From NCBI GenBank assembly GCA_937922675.1, contig CALAJN010000017.1, forward strand, positions 1 through 64,000: a DNA stretch of 64,000 nt, read 5' to 3'. Below are positions 53,314 through 61,553 of the stretch, one piece after another. Both the position numbers and the translations under genes were made by a program. This DNA comes from an uncultured Granulosicoccaceae bacterium. GTDB lineage: Bacteria; Pseudomonadota; Gammaproteobacteria; Granulosicoccales; Granulosicoccaceae. The notes under the pieces are model-generated. The model made no database searches and was not told where the DNA came from. It was given only the letters and a program-made list of their open reading frames with translations. Numbering within the stretch: position 1 is the stretch's first letter; each line of letters opens with the position of its first letter.

Positions 53314-55095
53314 GTGACTGAAACCAAAGACACCACGAGTTCTCGCACACAGCTGCAGATTGTGCACCGGTTGCTGCCTGAGAACCTCGCTCTGGACACG
53401 GTGCATGAAAATGCGCTCGCCGCACGGGTGCTCGCAGCGCGCGGCATTGTCTCGGCGGAAGAGATCGACTATCACGTCGCACATCTACCCACGCATGAGC
53501 AGCTCCCGGACATTGAGGCGGCAGTTGCGCGACTGCTCACGGCTCGTGAGTCGCATCAGTGCCTCATGATTGTTGGCGACTATGACTGCGATGGTGCGAC
53601 AAGCACCGCTGTTGCTGTGCTCGGTCTCAAGATGCTTGGTTTTGATCCGGCGTGCGTGCACCACCTTGTCCCCAACCGCTTCGCAAACGGCTATGGACTG
53701 TCACCGGAAATCATCGATCGCGTGTGCGAAGCACTTCCAGATGATCAGTTGCCACTCGTTGTAACCGTTGATAATGGCGTAGCCTCAGTAGAGGCTGTGG
53801 CCTATGCCAAAAGCCTCGGTATCGATGTGCTCGTGACAGATCATCATCTCGCTCCGGAGCAATTGCCGCGCGCCTGTGCCATCGTCAACCCAGCGCTTGA
53901 GCGTTCGCAGTTTGCTACCTCTGCCTTGGCAGGCGTAGGCGTCATATTCTACGTGCTGCTCGCTGTGCGCGCTGCCTTGCGCGAGCGCGGCGATGACTGT
54001 GGCGCTGCACCACTGGCCGATCTGCTTGATCTGGTGGCTATCGGTACAGTTGCAGATCTGGTGCCGCTGGACCGTGTCAATCGCATTCTGGTCGAGCAGG
54101 GGCTGCGTCGTATTCGCGGTGGGCGCAGTCGCCCCGGTATTTATGCATTGTGTCAAGTTGCGGGCCGCGACCCCGCAAGGCTGAGCGCGAGAGACATCGG
54201 TTTTTTCATCGGCCCGAGGTTGAATGCCGCCGGGCGCATTGATGACATGAGACACGGCATTGCCTGTTTGCTGGCCGACAACAAGGCCGATGCAGAAAAA
54301 CACGCCGAGACTCTCGATGCGCACAATCGCAAACGTCGCTCGCTCGAGGACCACATGCGTGACGAGGCCGATGTGCGACTCGCTGTCAGTGACGCCGACG
54401 AAAATGCAGAAGCGGGTGATCGATTGTTGAAGCGCTTTGCCTTCACCGTGTCAGATCCCGGATGGCATGAAGGTGTAATCGGCATTCTTGCCAGTCGTCT
54501 CAAGGAGCGCTGGCATCGACCCGTGGTCGCGTTGACCACCGATGATAGCGGGCACCTCAAGGGATCCTCGCGCTCCATTCCCGGCGTACATGTCAGGGAC
54601 GTGCTTGCAGCTATCGATACACAGAACCCGGGTATGTTGCTCAAGTATGGTGGGCATGCCATGGCTGCAGGTATGACACTGCGTAGTGATGCACTTGAAG
54701 CGTTCGATGAGGCGTTTGAAGCCGAGGTTCGTCGTGCGCTTGGCGACCGACTACCCACCCGTGAGTGGCTAACTGACGGCATGCTGGAGCCTGAAGAGTT
54801 TTCGCTTGACCAGGCTCGTGTACTCAGCTCGCTTGGGCCCTGGGGTCAACGCTTTGAGGCACCCACTTTCGACGGCGAGTTCAACGTGATCTCGCACCGC
54901 ACCGTTGGCAAGGGGCACCTGAAGCTGCGCTTGCGGCCAGCAGGCGTGACGGACAGCATCGATGCCATCGCATTCAACACAGAGGATAACTATCACGACG
55001 GTCAGCGCGTGCGCGCCGTCTATCATCTGGATATCAACGTCTGGCGAGACCGAGAGTCTTTACAATTGGAAGTGAAATGTCTTGAGCCCGTATAG
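53314..55095 (+). CDS. recJ: Single-stranded-DNA-specific exonuclease RecJ
   Basis: 593 aa (usual about 577). The start is a GTG at 53314. DHH phosphoesterase motifs: GDYDCDGATSTAV (motif I, about 89-101), TVDNGVASVEA, the DHH in VTDHHLAPEQLP (about 170-181), and a DHHA1 domain with GSSRSIPGVHVRD and KYGGHAMAAGMTL. It degrades single-stranded DNA 5' to 3' in recombination and mismatch repair. Divergent from djlA with an 85-bp gap. Confidence 0.97.
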   Translation: MTETKDTTSSRTQLQIVHRLLPENLALDTVHENALAARVLAARGIVSAEEIDYHVAHLPTHEQLPDIEAAVARLLTARESHQCLMIVGDYDCDGATSTAVAVLGLKMLGFDPACVHHLVPNRFANGYGLSPEIIDRVCEALPDDQLPLVVTVDNGVASVEAVAYAKSLGIDVLVTDHHLAPEQLPRACAIVNPALERSQFATSALAGVGVIFYVLLAVRAALRERGDDCGAAPLADLLDLVAIGTVADLVPLDRVNRILVEQGLRRIRGGRSRPGIYALCQVAGRDPARLSARDIGFFIGPRLNAAGRIDDMRHGIACLLADNKADAEKHAETLDAHNRKRRSLEDHMRDEADVRLAVSDADENAEAGDRLLKRFAFTVSDPGWHEGVIGILASRLKERWHRPVVALTTDDSGHLKGSSRSIPGVHVRDVLAAIDTQNPGMLLKYGGHAMAAGMTLRSDALEAFDEAFEAEVRRALGDRLPTREWLTDGMLEPEEFSLDQARVLSSLGPWGQRFEAPTFDGEFNVISHRTVGKGHLKLRLRPAGVTDSIDAIAFNTEDNYHDGQRVRAVYHLDINVWRDRESLQLEVKCLEPV

Positions 55096-55844
55096 GTGAC
55101 GTGTTGCCGAAGCCGACCAGTGGTTGGTTCGGTAAAGCGATGTGTCAGATCACATCCAAACTTCTACAGTTCAGAGAATCGCCTGTTGAAGTTGGCGCGT
55201 TGCTACATCCCACTGTGAAGCAGATATGAGTTATCTGTACTTCCCTCTTTCCCAGCAATTCGCAGGCCTTGGCGCTACGCACGCGACTCCATTATCGTGT
55301 AAAGCCGTTACCCGCAGCGTGGGTGAAAAAATCGTCATAAACGGCTTTCACTCATGCCGATCAGCTTGGCCACAGCGTCTATCGGTGGCCTGCAGCTGAT
55401 ACATGGTGCCACGATGGCGCTTGATCCACGGCTAATTCCGAGTTTCAGGCACCAATACGCCGATGCGCCCGTAATAGTTCGGCTTACCGCGATCAGGCAC
55501 AACAGACCTGGATTGATGTCAACTGCAGTCTTGTGTACAAGCCGGTCGTGAGATGTACTGGCGGAGACTCTTTGGCCACCTGCACTGGCATGACACAGAG
55601 ATGTCGCGCTTGTTCTGCTCGATAAAGTCGTATTTTACTTCAAGTTCTAGCGAAGTACGCTACCGACCCTCGATCGACTGTGCGACAGTGCATTTTCGCC
55701 CGCGTCACTTCAGTGTTCCCGTGACCGACAAGATCGGCAACGGCAATCGATCGGTCGCTATCCGGTGGCGATGAGTCAGCCACTTTTTTCGACACCTCCT
55801 TGACCAACCGATCAACCACTTATATCAAGACATACCGGAGAAAT
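55096..55844. other. Non-coding stretch of 749 bp between recJ and ktrA-like gene, with inverted repeats
   Basis: I see no convincing gene here. A hairpin near 55109-55135 (CCGAA..TTCGG with an internal CCGACC/GGTTGG pairing) follows recJ. A 9-bp inverted repeat AAAGCCGTT (55301-55309) and AACGGCTTT (55340-55348) encloses a smaller ACCC/GGGT stem (55310-55313 with 55321-55324). Short open frames inside it have no ribosome sites or family features. It could hold a small RNA or be the remains of a lost gene. Confidence 0.4.
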
Positions 55845-56543
55845 ATGTATTGTGGCAACCATCGCGTAGACTACGAAAAACCTATGTCAACTTCCTCACG
55901 CAGCATTGTCGTCATCGGCCTCGGCAGTTTTGGAGCATCGGTCGCGCGCGAACTTTCTCGCTTCGGTGACCGTGTGCTCGGGATCGATTCTTCGGAGGCT
56001 CGGGTAGCACATCTTTCTGATGTGTTGTATCGATCCGTCATTGCGGATGCCCGCGACGAACGTGCACTGGAGGAGGCGGGAGTGAAGGACTACGACATCG
56101 TAGTGGTCGCTATTGCCTCAGATCTCGAGTGCAGTGTGCTCAGTTGTATGAATGCCAGACAACTCGAGGTGCCGCAGATCTGGGCTAAGGCCAGCAGCCG
56201 AACTCACGCCCGAATTCTCGGTAGCATCGGGGTCGATCGCATTCTGCAGCCGGAGCAAGAGTTTGGTGAGCATATCGCTCACATGCTGCACAACGCCGCC
56301 ATGCTGGAATTCGTTCGCCTTGCGCCGAGCGTGCATCTCGCCTCTGTTAGGACAGGGTCGCGACATGTCGGGCAGCTCATCAGTGAGCTGAAATTGCTCG
56401 ACAAATTCGGTCTCCGTTGTCTCGGCTTGGTACGTGACGGTGCATTCGTAACCTGCGCTGACGCCGCCGCGCTACTCGACGACGATGCACTGATCGTCAT
56501 CGGCACCCGCCAGAACATGCGCGACTTTGCCGACAGGCTGTAA
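55845..56543 (+). CDS. Potassium uptake regulatory subunit, KtrA/TrkA-like (RCK domain)
   Basis: 232 aa from the ATG at 55845 (GGAG 4 nt upstream); the family-like start is the ATG at 55884, thirteen codons later. It has the Rossmann NAD/ATP site SIVVIGLGSFGASVARELSR, then the RCK_N residues VLGIDSSEARVAHLSD and RSVIADARDERALEEAG. A smaller RCK_C domain lies at the end (VRLAPSVHLASVRTGSRHVG onward). It gates the KtrB channel in response to ATP/ADP and osmotic state. It precedes ktrB by 18 nt. Confidence 0.9.
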   Translation: MYCGNHRVDYEKPMSTSSRSIVVIGLGSFGASVARELSRFGDRVLGIDSSEARVAHLSDVLYRSVIADARDERALEEAGVKDYDIVVVAIASDLECSVLSCMNARQLEVPQIWAKASSRTHARILGSIGVDRILQPEQEFGEHIAHMLHNAAMLEFVRLAPSVHLASVRTGSRHVGQLISELKLLDKFGLRCLGLVRDGAFVTCADAAALLDDDALIVIGTRQNMRDFADRL

Positions 56544-56561
56544 CGGGGTGGTTGCATACAC

Positions 56562-57917
56562 ATGAAGCCAACGCGTGCTGCCGGCAGAGCGTATTGGCGG
56601 GGAGCTGTTCGCTTGCCTCCTCCTGCGCTTCTGGCATTTCTCTACGCTGTTCTGATCGTGCTTGGTGCTGCTGTACTGATGCTGCCCTGGGCGTCGGTTG
56701 GTGAGCGCCTCGACTGGTCGTCTGCCTTGTTCATGGCCACCTCGGCGGTCACTGTAACTGGCCTTGTCGTCATCGACCCCGGTTCGCAACTGAGCGTTTT
56801 GGGTCAGGCCGTTCTCGCACTGCTCATCCAGCTTGGTGGGCTGGGATTGATGACAGTCGCTGTCTTCCTGCTTTCTGCACTGGGTCTACCCATCGGCCTC
56901 ACCCAAAAACTGTTCCTGCGCGACGAGCTCGGACACACATCATTGGCACGACTCATCGAGCTGGCACTGGTCATCGTACGCGTCGTACTGATTGCCGAAT
57001 TGCTGGGTTTCGTCGCACTCTCTTTCGTTTTCGTGCCGGACTTCGGTTGGGTGCAAGGGACCTGGCTGGCTCTCTTTCATTCCATCTCGGCGTTCAATAA
57101 CGCGGGATTCTCCTTGTTCTCGAACAGCCTAATGGACTATGCCCTGAACCCTGTCGTCAACGTGACGATCACTTGCTTGTTTATCATCGGTGGGCTCGGC
57201 TTTTCGGTGCTGTCGGATGTATTCCGGCTTGGTGCTTGGCAACGCTACTCACTGCATACGAAACTGATGCTGTCCGGCACGGCAGGTTTGATCGTCTTCT
57301 CCATGTCAGCGTTCTGCATGCTCGAGTGGGACAATCCGCATACCCTGGGTCAGTACACATCAAGCGCCCATCGTCTGACAGTTGGCTGGTTTCATGCGGT
57401 CACGACTCGCACCGCCGGGTTCAATACCACCGACACGAGTGCACTGACCGATGCTTCCACATTGATGACGATCTGTTTGATGATAATTGGTGGCGGCACC
57501 ACCTCCACCGCTGGTGGAATCAAGGTCACTACGTTCATCGTTCTATTGCTCGCGACGGTGGCGTTCTTCCGGCGACGCAATGAACTGTACGCCTTCGGAC
57601 ACTCGATATCCCTCGATCAGGTGCTCAAGGTTATGGCGCTGCTGACCATCAGTCTGTTCGTCATCGTCACTGCGCTGTTTCTGCTTCTCACCACCCAGGA
57701 TGTCGCTTTTCTCTCGCTTCTGTTCGAGACGGCGTCGGCCTTCGGTACCGTCGGCTTAAGTCAGGGAGCTACGGATGATCTCGATACTTTCGGTCGCGCT
57801 ATCATCTGCTTCGTGATGTTTGTCGGTCGGGTCGGCCCGTTGACGTTGGGATTTTTTCTAGCGGTCTCTGTCGTGCCGCGCGTGCGTTACCCGGCAAGTA
57901 CGGTCTACATTGGCTAG
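56562..57917 (+). CDS. Potassium uptake transmembrane subunit, KtrB/TrkH-like
   Basis: 451 aa, typical KtrB size (TrkH is longer). It has four pore-loop repeats with selectivity-filter glycines: TSAVTVTGLVVID, SISAFNNAGFSLF, HAVTTRTAGFNTTD and ETASAFGTVGLSQG. Hydrophobic segments flank each. It carries Na+-dependent K+ uptake with the upstream RCK protein. A glycine-rich mid-loop GGGTTSTAGGIKVTTF is present, as expected in KtrB gating regions. Confidence 0.93.
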   Translation: MKPTRAAGRAYWRGAVRLPPPALLAFLYAVLIVLGAAVLMLPWASVGERLDWSSALFMATSAVTVTGLVVIDPGSQLSVLGQAVLALLIQLGGLGLMTVAVFLLSALGLPIGLTQKLFLRDELGHTSLARLIELALVIVRVVLIAELLGFVALSFVFVPDFGWVQGTWLALFHSISAFNNAGFSLFSNSLMDYALNPVVNVTITCLFIIGGLGFSVLSDVFRLGAWQRYSLHTKLMLSGTAGLIVFSMSAFCMLEWDNPHTLGQYTSSAHRLTVGWFHAVTTRTAGFNTTDTSALTDASTLMTICLMIIGGGTTSTAGGIKVTTFIVLLLATVAFFRRRNELYAFGHSISLDQVLKVMALLTISLFVIVTALFLLLTTQDVAFLSLLFETASAFGTVGLSQGATDDLDTFGRAIICFVMFVGRVGPLTLGFFLAVSVVPRVRYPASTVYIG

Positions 57918-58287
57918 GGTTTTAGCAGATGTCCAGGCACGGCACGAGGCTGCTATTCATGGCGGTTGCAGATGGCTGAAGAATGATCGCGCTCGGCGGT
58001 TGGGCTAAGTAAAGCAGCAGGTCGGCGCTCGATATGTTGGTTGGTTACGGTATAAAAGGCTTGCGCGTCAAAGCCGCCAGTACGTGCTGGCATTAAGAAA
58101 CCGATGACGATGCCCGTAAATCTGACCAGCCAAAAACTGGGCATGCAGTACATGTCTCGAGCTTGCCGTAGTGTTAAGTTTGCGTAAAGTTTGATATGCG
58201 AACGCTATTGAGGTAAGCAGGTCAATAGTTGTGTAAGGCACGTGTCCTTGCGTCTCTTTTCACATCTGCCTTCAAGAGGATAGTCAC
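57918..58287. other. Intergenic region of 370 bp upstream of small peptide gene
   Basis: No gene is supported. The only longer frame (minus strand, 57953-58153) has no ribosome site and looks random. The final 100 bp are AT-richer and presumably carry the promoter of the 32-codon gene at 58288. Confidence 0.4.
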
Positions 58288-58386
58288 ATGCAGAATCAGA
58301 ACTTGTCAGTCAGCGTTGGTGTTCTTTGCTTTGGCGTCATGTGCGTGGTGGTCATATTTTCCGCACTTGGTATAGCTGCTGCGTAA
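58288..58386 (+). CDS. 32-aa single-span membrane peptide
   Basis: The ATG at 58288 has AGAGGA 7 nt upstream. The frame encodes 32 residues: a short polar head (MQNQNLSVS) then an uninterrupted hydrophobic segment (VGVLCFGVMCVVVIFSALGI) and AAA at the end, giving one membrane span with two cysteines. A perfect 8-bp GC-rich hairpin follows the stop by 9 nt, so it looks like a complete transcription unit. It stands between the ktrB-like gene and a minus-strand cyclic-di-GMP gene. Function unknown; small membrane proteins of this form often modulate transporters. Confidence 0.6.
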   Translation: MQNQNLSVSVGVLCFGVMCVVVIFSALGIAAA

Positions 58387-58395
58387 TTTGATTCT

Positions 58396-58417
58396 GGCCG
58401 CCCAATTGCGGGCGGCC
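58396..58417 (+). terminator. Hairpin after small peptide gene
   Basis: GGCCGCCC (58396-58403) and GGGCGGCC (58410-58417) form a perfect 8-bp stem with a six-base loop. The following bases are ACGAAGTGAAAATC, so there is no T-run on the plus strand. It probably protects or ends the small gene's mRNA. Confidence 0.5.
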
Positions 58418-58502
58418 ACGAAGTGAAAATCATCATCGCTCCGAATGTGCCTGTGCAACGGCTGGATCACCTCCATGTGCCGTTACCGTGCTCCCGTTGA
58501 GG

Positions 58503-58841
58503 TTACCCAGATCGTGCCGCCTGCCAAAACTGAGGCATCCACAAAACAGCGCCGGCGCGTTCTGCCGACAAATGATATCCGCTATCGTAGCCAACCAATT
58601 CGTCGTCGGAACACGCTGATTTAACTGACGCATCTATACTTGGGTCGTCATCCAGACCTGTCGAGACTGTTACGAGCGAATAGTTGCCACCGACAGATGT
58701 GCCGCTACTGTTTTCTTCGACAGGTGGCTTCCCACCCGCTGTTTGGTCAGTGTCATCCGCACGGCTTGTGGTATTGACTTCCGTGCTCTCAGGGTCATCA
58801 GAGCAACTATCGTCTTTTTTTACGTAAGGACAAGTGGCTGG
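58503..58841 (-). pseudogene. Open frame without start codon, possible remnant of an exported acidic protein
   Basis: The minus-strand frame is open for 112 codons from just after a TAG at 58844 to TAA at 58505. There is no ATG, GTG or TTG in its first two-thirds. Composition is acidic and Thr/Ser/Gly-rich (DDSCSDDPESTEVN, DDTDQTAGGKPP, DDDPSIDASVKSAC), as in linkers of secreted proteins, rather than random. An A7 run on the same strand (58815-58821) could have caused a frameshift. Coding origin is a guess. Confidence 0.25.
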
Positions 58842-58866
58842 CTACGAGGTACTCCCGAGACGCATC

Positions 58867-60360
58867 CTATCTTTCGTCACCCATATCGCAAATACAGTTT
58901 TTACCCAAAGATTTGGCTTTGTACATTGCGCTGTCTGCGGCGCGTATGAGGTCATGAAGTGACTCACCGTTATGCGGATACATGGACAGCCCGACGGAGA
59001 TGGTGCAGGGCGGTAGTGAGCTGTTGCCGTGTAAGATCGTGTTGTCGGCAAGGCGACTTGCAAACTCGGTAAGGCGTTGCTTTGCCGTTGAAAGATTGAC
59101 GCCTGAAAACAGAACGGAAAACTCCTCACCACCCATTCGTGAGAACAGGACGTCCTCGTCAAAGTAGTCGCGTGCAACCTTTGCAAGTTCAATGAGTACC
59201 CTGTCGCCTGCATCGTGACCAAACTGGTCATTGAACATCTTGAAGTTGTCGATATCAAAAACTGCAACGGCCGCTGTGTTATCACTTTCTTGAGCACCTG
59301 CCAGGGTGTCCTTGGCAAGCTCAATGAAGTGACGTCGGTTATACATTCCCGTCAGGCTATCTCGGGTGGATTGCTCATGCAGTTGGTGTCTTAGCTTTAC
59401 ATTCGCCACGGCCAGGCTGATGTGCTCGGCGTAGCGGGTGACTATTCTCAAGAAATCTGTCGAAAATAGTGCCTGTGGAGGACACATACTTGCGTAGGCG
59501 CTCAACTCAATGTGTAGCATACCCACGGTATCGCCGTGAGCGATGATGGGTATGCACAGGTAGTGCGTGGATTCCGAGTCGCTGTGGGAGGCGCTGACGT
59601 GCTCGCAGGGGAGATTGACCAAGGCTTCGCCAAATGCGTTTATTCTTCCGCGACGAAGTGCCCAGCATTCGCTCTGACGTATGCGAGTAGTAGCCTGCCT
59701 GGTGCCCCAGCTTGTTCCCAACTCCAGACCGTCGCGAGAATTGTTGTAGATGTAGAGCTCGCCCGAGGTGTTCTTGAAGGCCTTTTCCAGTGATTGTCGG
59801 ACAACACTGAATACCTCGGGGAGCGACTCGCACGAGTGCAACCAATCACCGAATTCGCTCAGGGTGTTTGCATCATCACGTTGCTTCTTGCCGGCGGCCA
59901 ATGCTGCTGACATCTGTGCCTCCGCCTGCTCGGCGCGTGCGGCAGTTTCGTTGATTTTTCTCTCATGCTGCCTGGCTTCAGTAACGTCTGTCAGTGTTAC
60001 TACCAAGCCTCCGGTATCCAGGGGCCTGCTAACAAATGAGAGAACTGTTCCATCCGGCTTTGTTCTTTCAAATTCAACCTTGCGTGTGCCGTAGGAGATC
60101 TCCAGTATCTTGTCGGCTTGCTCGCGAGTGACCTGATTGAGATCGATCAGGGTTTCGTATAGTTGCTCCATGGTCACACCGGGGTATAACTCTTGTTTGG
60201 ACAGGCCTACAAGCTCGTAGTAGGGCTTGTTGACAAGTTCACACACAAGGTCAGTGGACCAGACGATCACTCCCTGGGTGATGTGATCGAGCATGTTTTG
60301 GAAAGAGCCGTACTCGCTCTGATCCACCCCACTGGAAGGCAATGCTACTAGGCTTGACAT
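58867..60360 (-). CDS. PAS-GAF-GGDEF diguanylate cyclase
   Basis: 497 aa, soluble. PAS (about 20-125) with ITQGVIVWSTDLVCELVN; a coiled-coil link (ERKINETAARAEQAEAQM); a GAF-like domain (about 170-330) with HYLCIPIIAHGDTVGMLHIE; and a GGDEF domain (about 335-490) with GGEEFSVLF intact and TISVGLSMYPHNG. The I-site RxxD motif is not obvious, so product inhibition may be absent. It makes cyclic-di-GMP under control of a bound ligand. It is one of two c-di-GMP genes in the window. Confidence 0.92.
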   Translation of the reverse strand: MSSLVALPSSGVDQSEYGSFQNMLDHITQGVIVWSTDLVCELVNKPYYELVGLSKQELYPGVTMEQLYETLIDLNQVTREQADKILEISYGTRKVEFERTKPDGTVLSFVSRPLDTGGLVVTLTDVTEARQHERKINETAARAEQAEAQMSAALAAGKKQRDDANTLSEFGDWLHSCESLPEVFSVVRQSLEKAFKNTSGELYIYNNSRDGLELGTSWGTRQATTRIRQSECWALRRGRINAFGEALVNLPCEHVSASHSDSESTHYLCIPIIAHGDTVGMLHIELSAYASMCPPQALFSTDFLRIVTRYAEHISLAVANVKLRHQLHEQSTRDSLTGMYNRRHFIELAKDTLAGAQESDNTAAVAVFDIDNFKMFNDQFGHDAGDRVLIELAKVARDYFDEDVLFSRMGGEEFSVLFSGVNLSTAKQRLTEFASRLADNTILHGNSSLPPCTISVGLSMYPHNGESLHDLIRAADSAMYKAKSLGKNCICDMGDER

Positions 60361-61148
60361 ATGGCCATGGTTCCTGCGCTCTACCTATACTCACCCTTGA
60401 ATGCATCCTGGGCCGTGAGCGTCAGCTGCTCGATAATGGTGGCCGTGTAGATGAACTCAGCTAAGTTGACCAATCCCGCAGTCTTTATCGTTTGCTCTTG
60501 GCTTAAAAACGGCCACTGGTGTAATAGGTTGATACTCGGTCTGGTATTGGTAAGGTGGTCGTGCTGCGGTATGTGAGACGCATCACACTCCAGGCATTTT
60601 CTTTCACAAAGTGTATAGGCGACCTGCATTCACACTGTGAGTGGTGATCTACCAGCCGCAGGCCGTCAGTCGAGCAAGCGCTGGGATGTGATGTCGGCGC
60701 GGGTGTAGAGCTCTCACACAAACGGCCTTGAAAGCTCCGTACCTGATCAACGCTCTTGCCGATCAGTCGATTGAACTCGTCCCACTTCAGATACAAGAGC
60801 GCGTCGCAGTGGGCTTCTCTTTTTGCATGCCGCAACGCTACGTTTTCGTCCAGTGCGTTGAGTGATTTGTCGAGCCCCGAGGGGACATGTCGTTGATTGG
60901 CACGCGCTGCCTGATCAGGCAGGCCTTGCCGCATTTGTCGCAACCTTGCGCGCGCGGGTGTCAGGCAATGTTGATGTGCACATGACAGACTGGCACAGCA
61001 ATCACGCAGTGTTTGCGAAGGTGGCACTGCAGGTCGGTGATGCCTGGCGCGCCAGCGGTGTCATCAAGCCAATAGCAGGCGAGCAACCACAGTGATATTC
61101 TGGCGCCAAGAATAAGTGCCATGCCCCCCACTCGTTTATCGGATCTTC
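60361..61148. other. Intergenic region upstream of hpaF, with a possible gene remnant
   Basis: The first 500 bp hold only unsupported frames. Between 60862 and 61095 a plus-strand frame gives 77 residues. Its sequence (WHALPDQAGLAAFVATLRAR, DVHMTDWHSNHAVFAKVALQ) faintly resembles the C-terminus of Tm-1-like (UPF0261) ATP-binding proteins, but no full gene precedes it. A 17-bp near-palindrome ATTCTGGCGCCAAGAAT (61097-61113) stands 35 nt before hpaF and may be its operator. Confidence 0.35.
61097..61113. promoter_or_regulatory. Near-palindrome upstream of hpaF, putative operator
   Basis: ATTCTGGCGCCAAGAAT has ATTCT and AGAAT arms around a GGCGCC centre, offset by one base. It lies 35 nt before the hpaF start, a usual place for a repressor site. 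No regulator gene for the hpa pathway is in the window. Confidence 0.3.
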
Positions 61149-61553
61149 ATGCCGCATTTTCATATTGAGTATTCCGCCAATCTGCAAGAGCACATGAACA
61201 TGGGCGGATTGTGCGAGGCGGTGCGACAAGAGGCCAGTGAGATCGAGGCGTTTCCGCTTGCCGGTATTCGCGTGCGCGCCATCTGTGTTGATCACTATGC
61301 AATAGCAGATGGCAATGCGCAGCATGGGTTTATCGATTTATCCATTCGCTTGCGCGCTGGTCGTTCTCGGGACATCAAGCAGGATGCGGTCGAGCGAATA
61401 TTCGCGGTAATCAAGCGCTTTTGCGATACGGCACTTGCAACACACTCGATAGCACTCTCTGCAGAGATACGAGATATCGATGCGGGCCTATCACCTAAAT
61501 TTGGCACCATTCGCGACCACATGACGGACACTCATATGGGGGCATTATCGTGA
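61149..61553 (+). CDS. hpaF: 5-carboxymethyl-2-hydroxymuconate delta-isomerase
   Basis: 134 aa. The start is the ATG at 61149 because it makes Pro2, the N-terminal proline base of the tautomerase-like family, the first residue of the mature enzyme (MPHFHIEYSANLQ). Twelve upstream codons of the open frame are therefore excluded. Further features: PLAGIRVRAICVDHYAIADG and HGFIDLSIRLRAGRSRD. It isomerises the semialdehyde-derived dienoate in homoprotocatechuate degradation. It overlaps hpaE by GTGA. Confidence 0.92.
   Translation: MPHFHIEYSANLQEHMNMGGLCEAVRQEASEIEAFPLAGIRVRAICVDHYAIADGNAQHGFIDLSIRLRAGRSRDIKQDAVERIFAVIKRFCDTALATHSIALSAEIRDIDAGLSPKFGTIRDHMTDTHMGALS

Noticed and set aside
57953..58153. 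Minus-strand frame of 66 codons after ktrB
   Set aside because: No ribosome site and no recognisable domain.
60503..61027. Minus-strand frame of 174 codons
   Set aside because: Cys/His/Ser-rich composition without ribosome site or recognisable motif; it covers the region of the plus-strand remnant.
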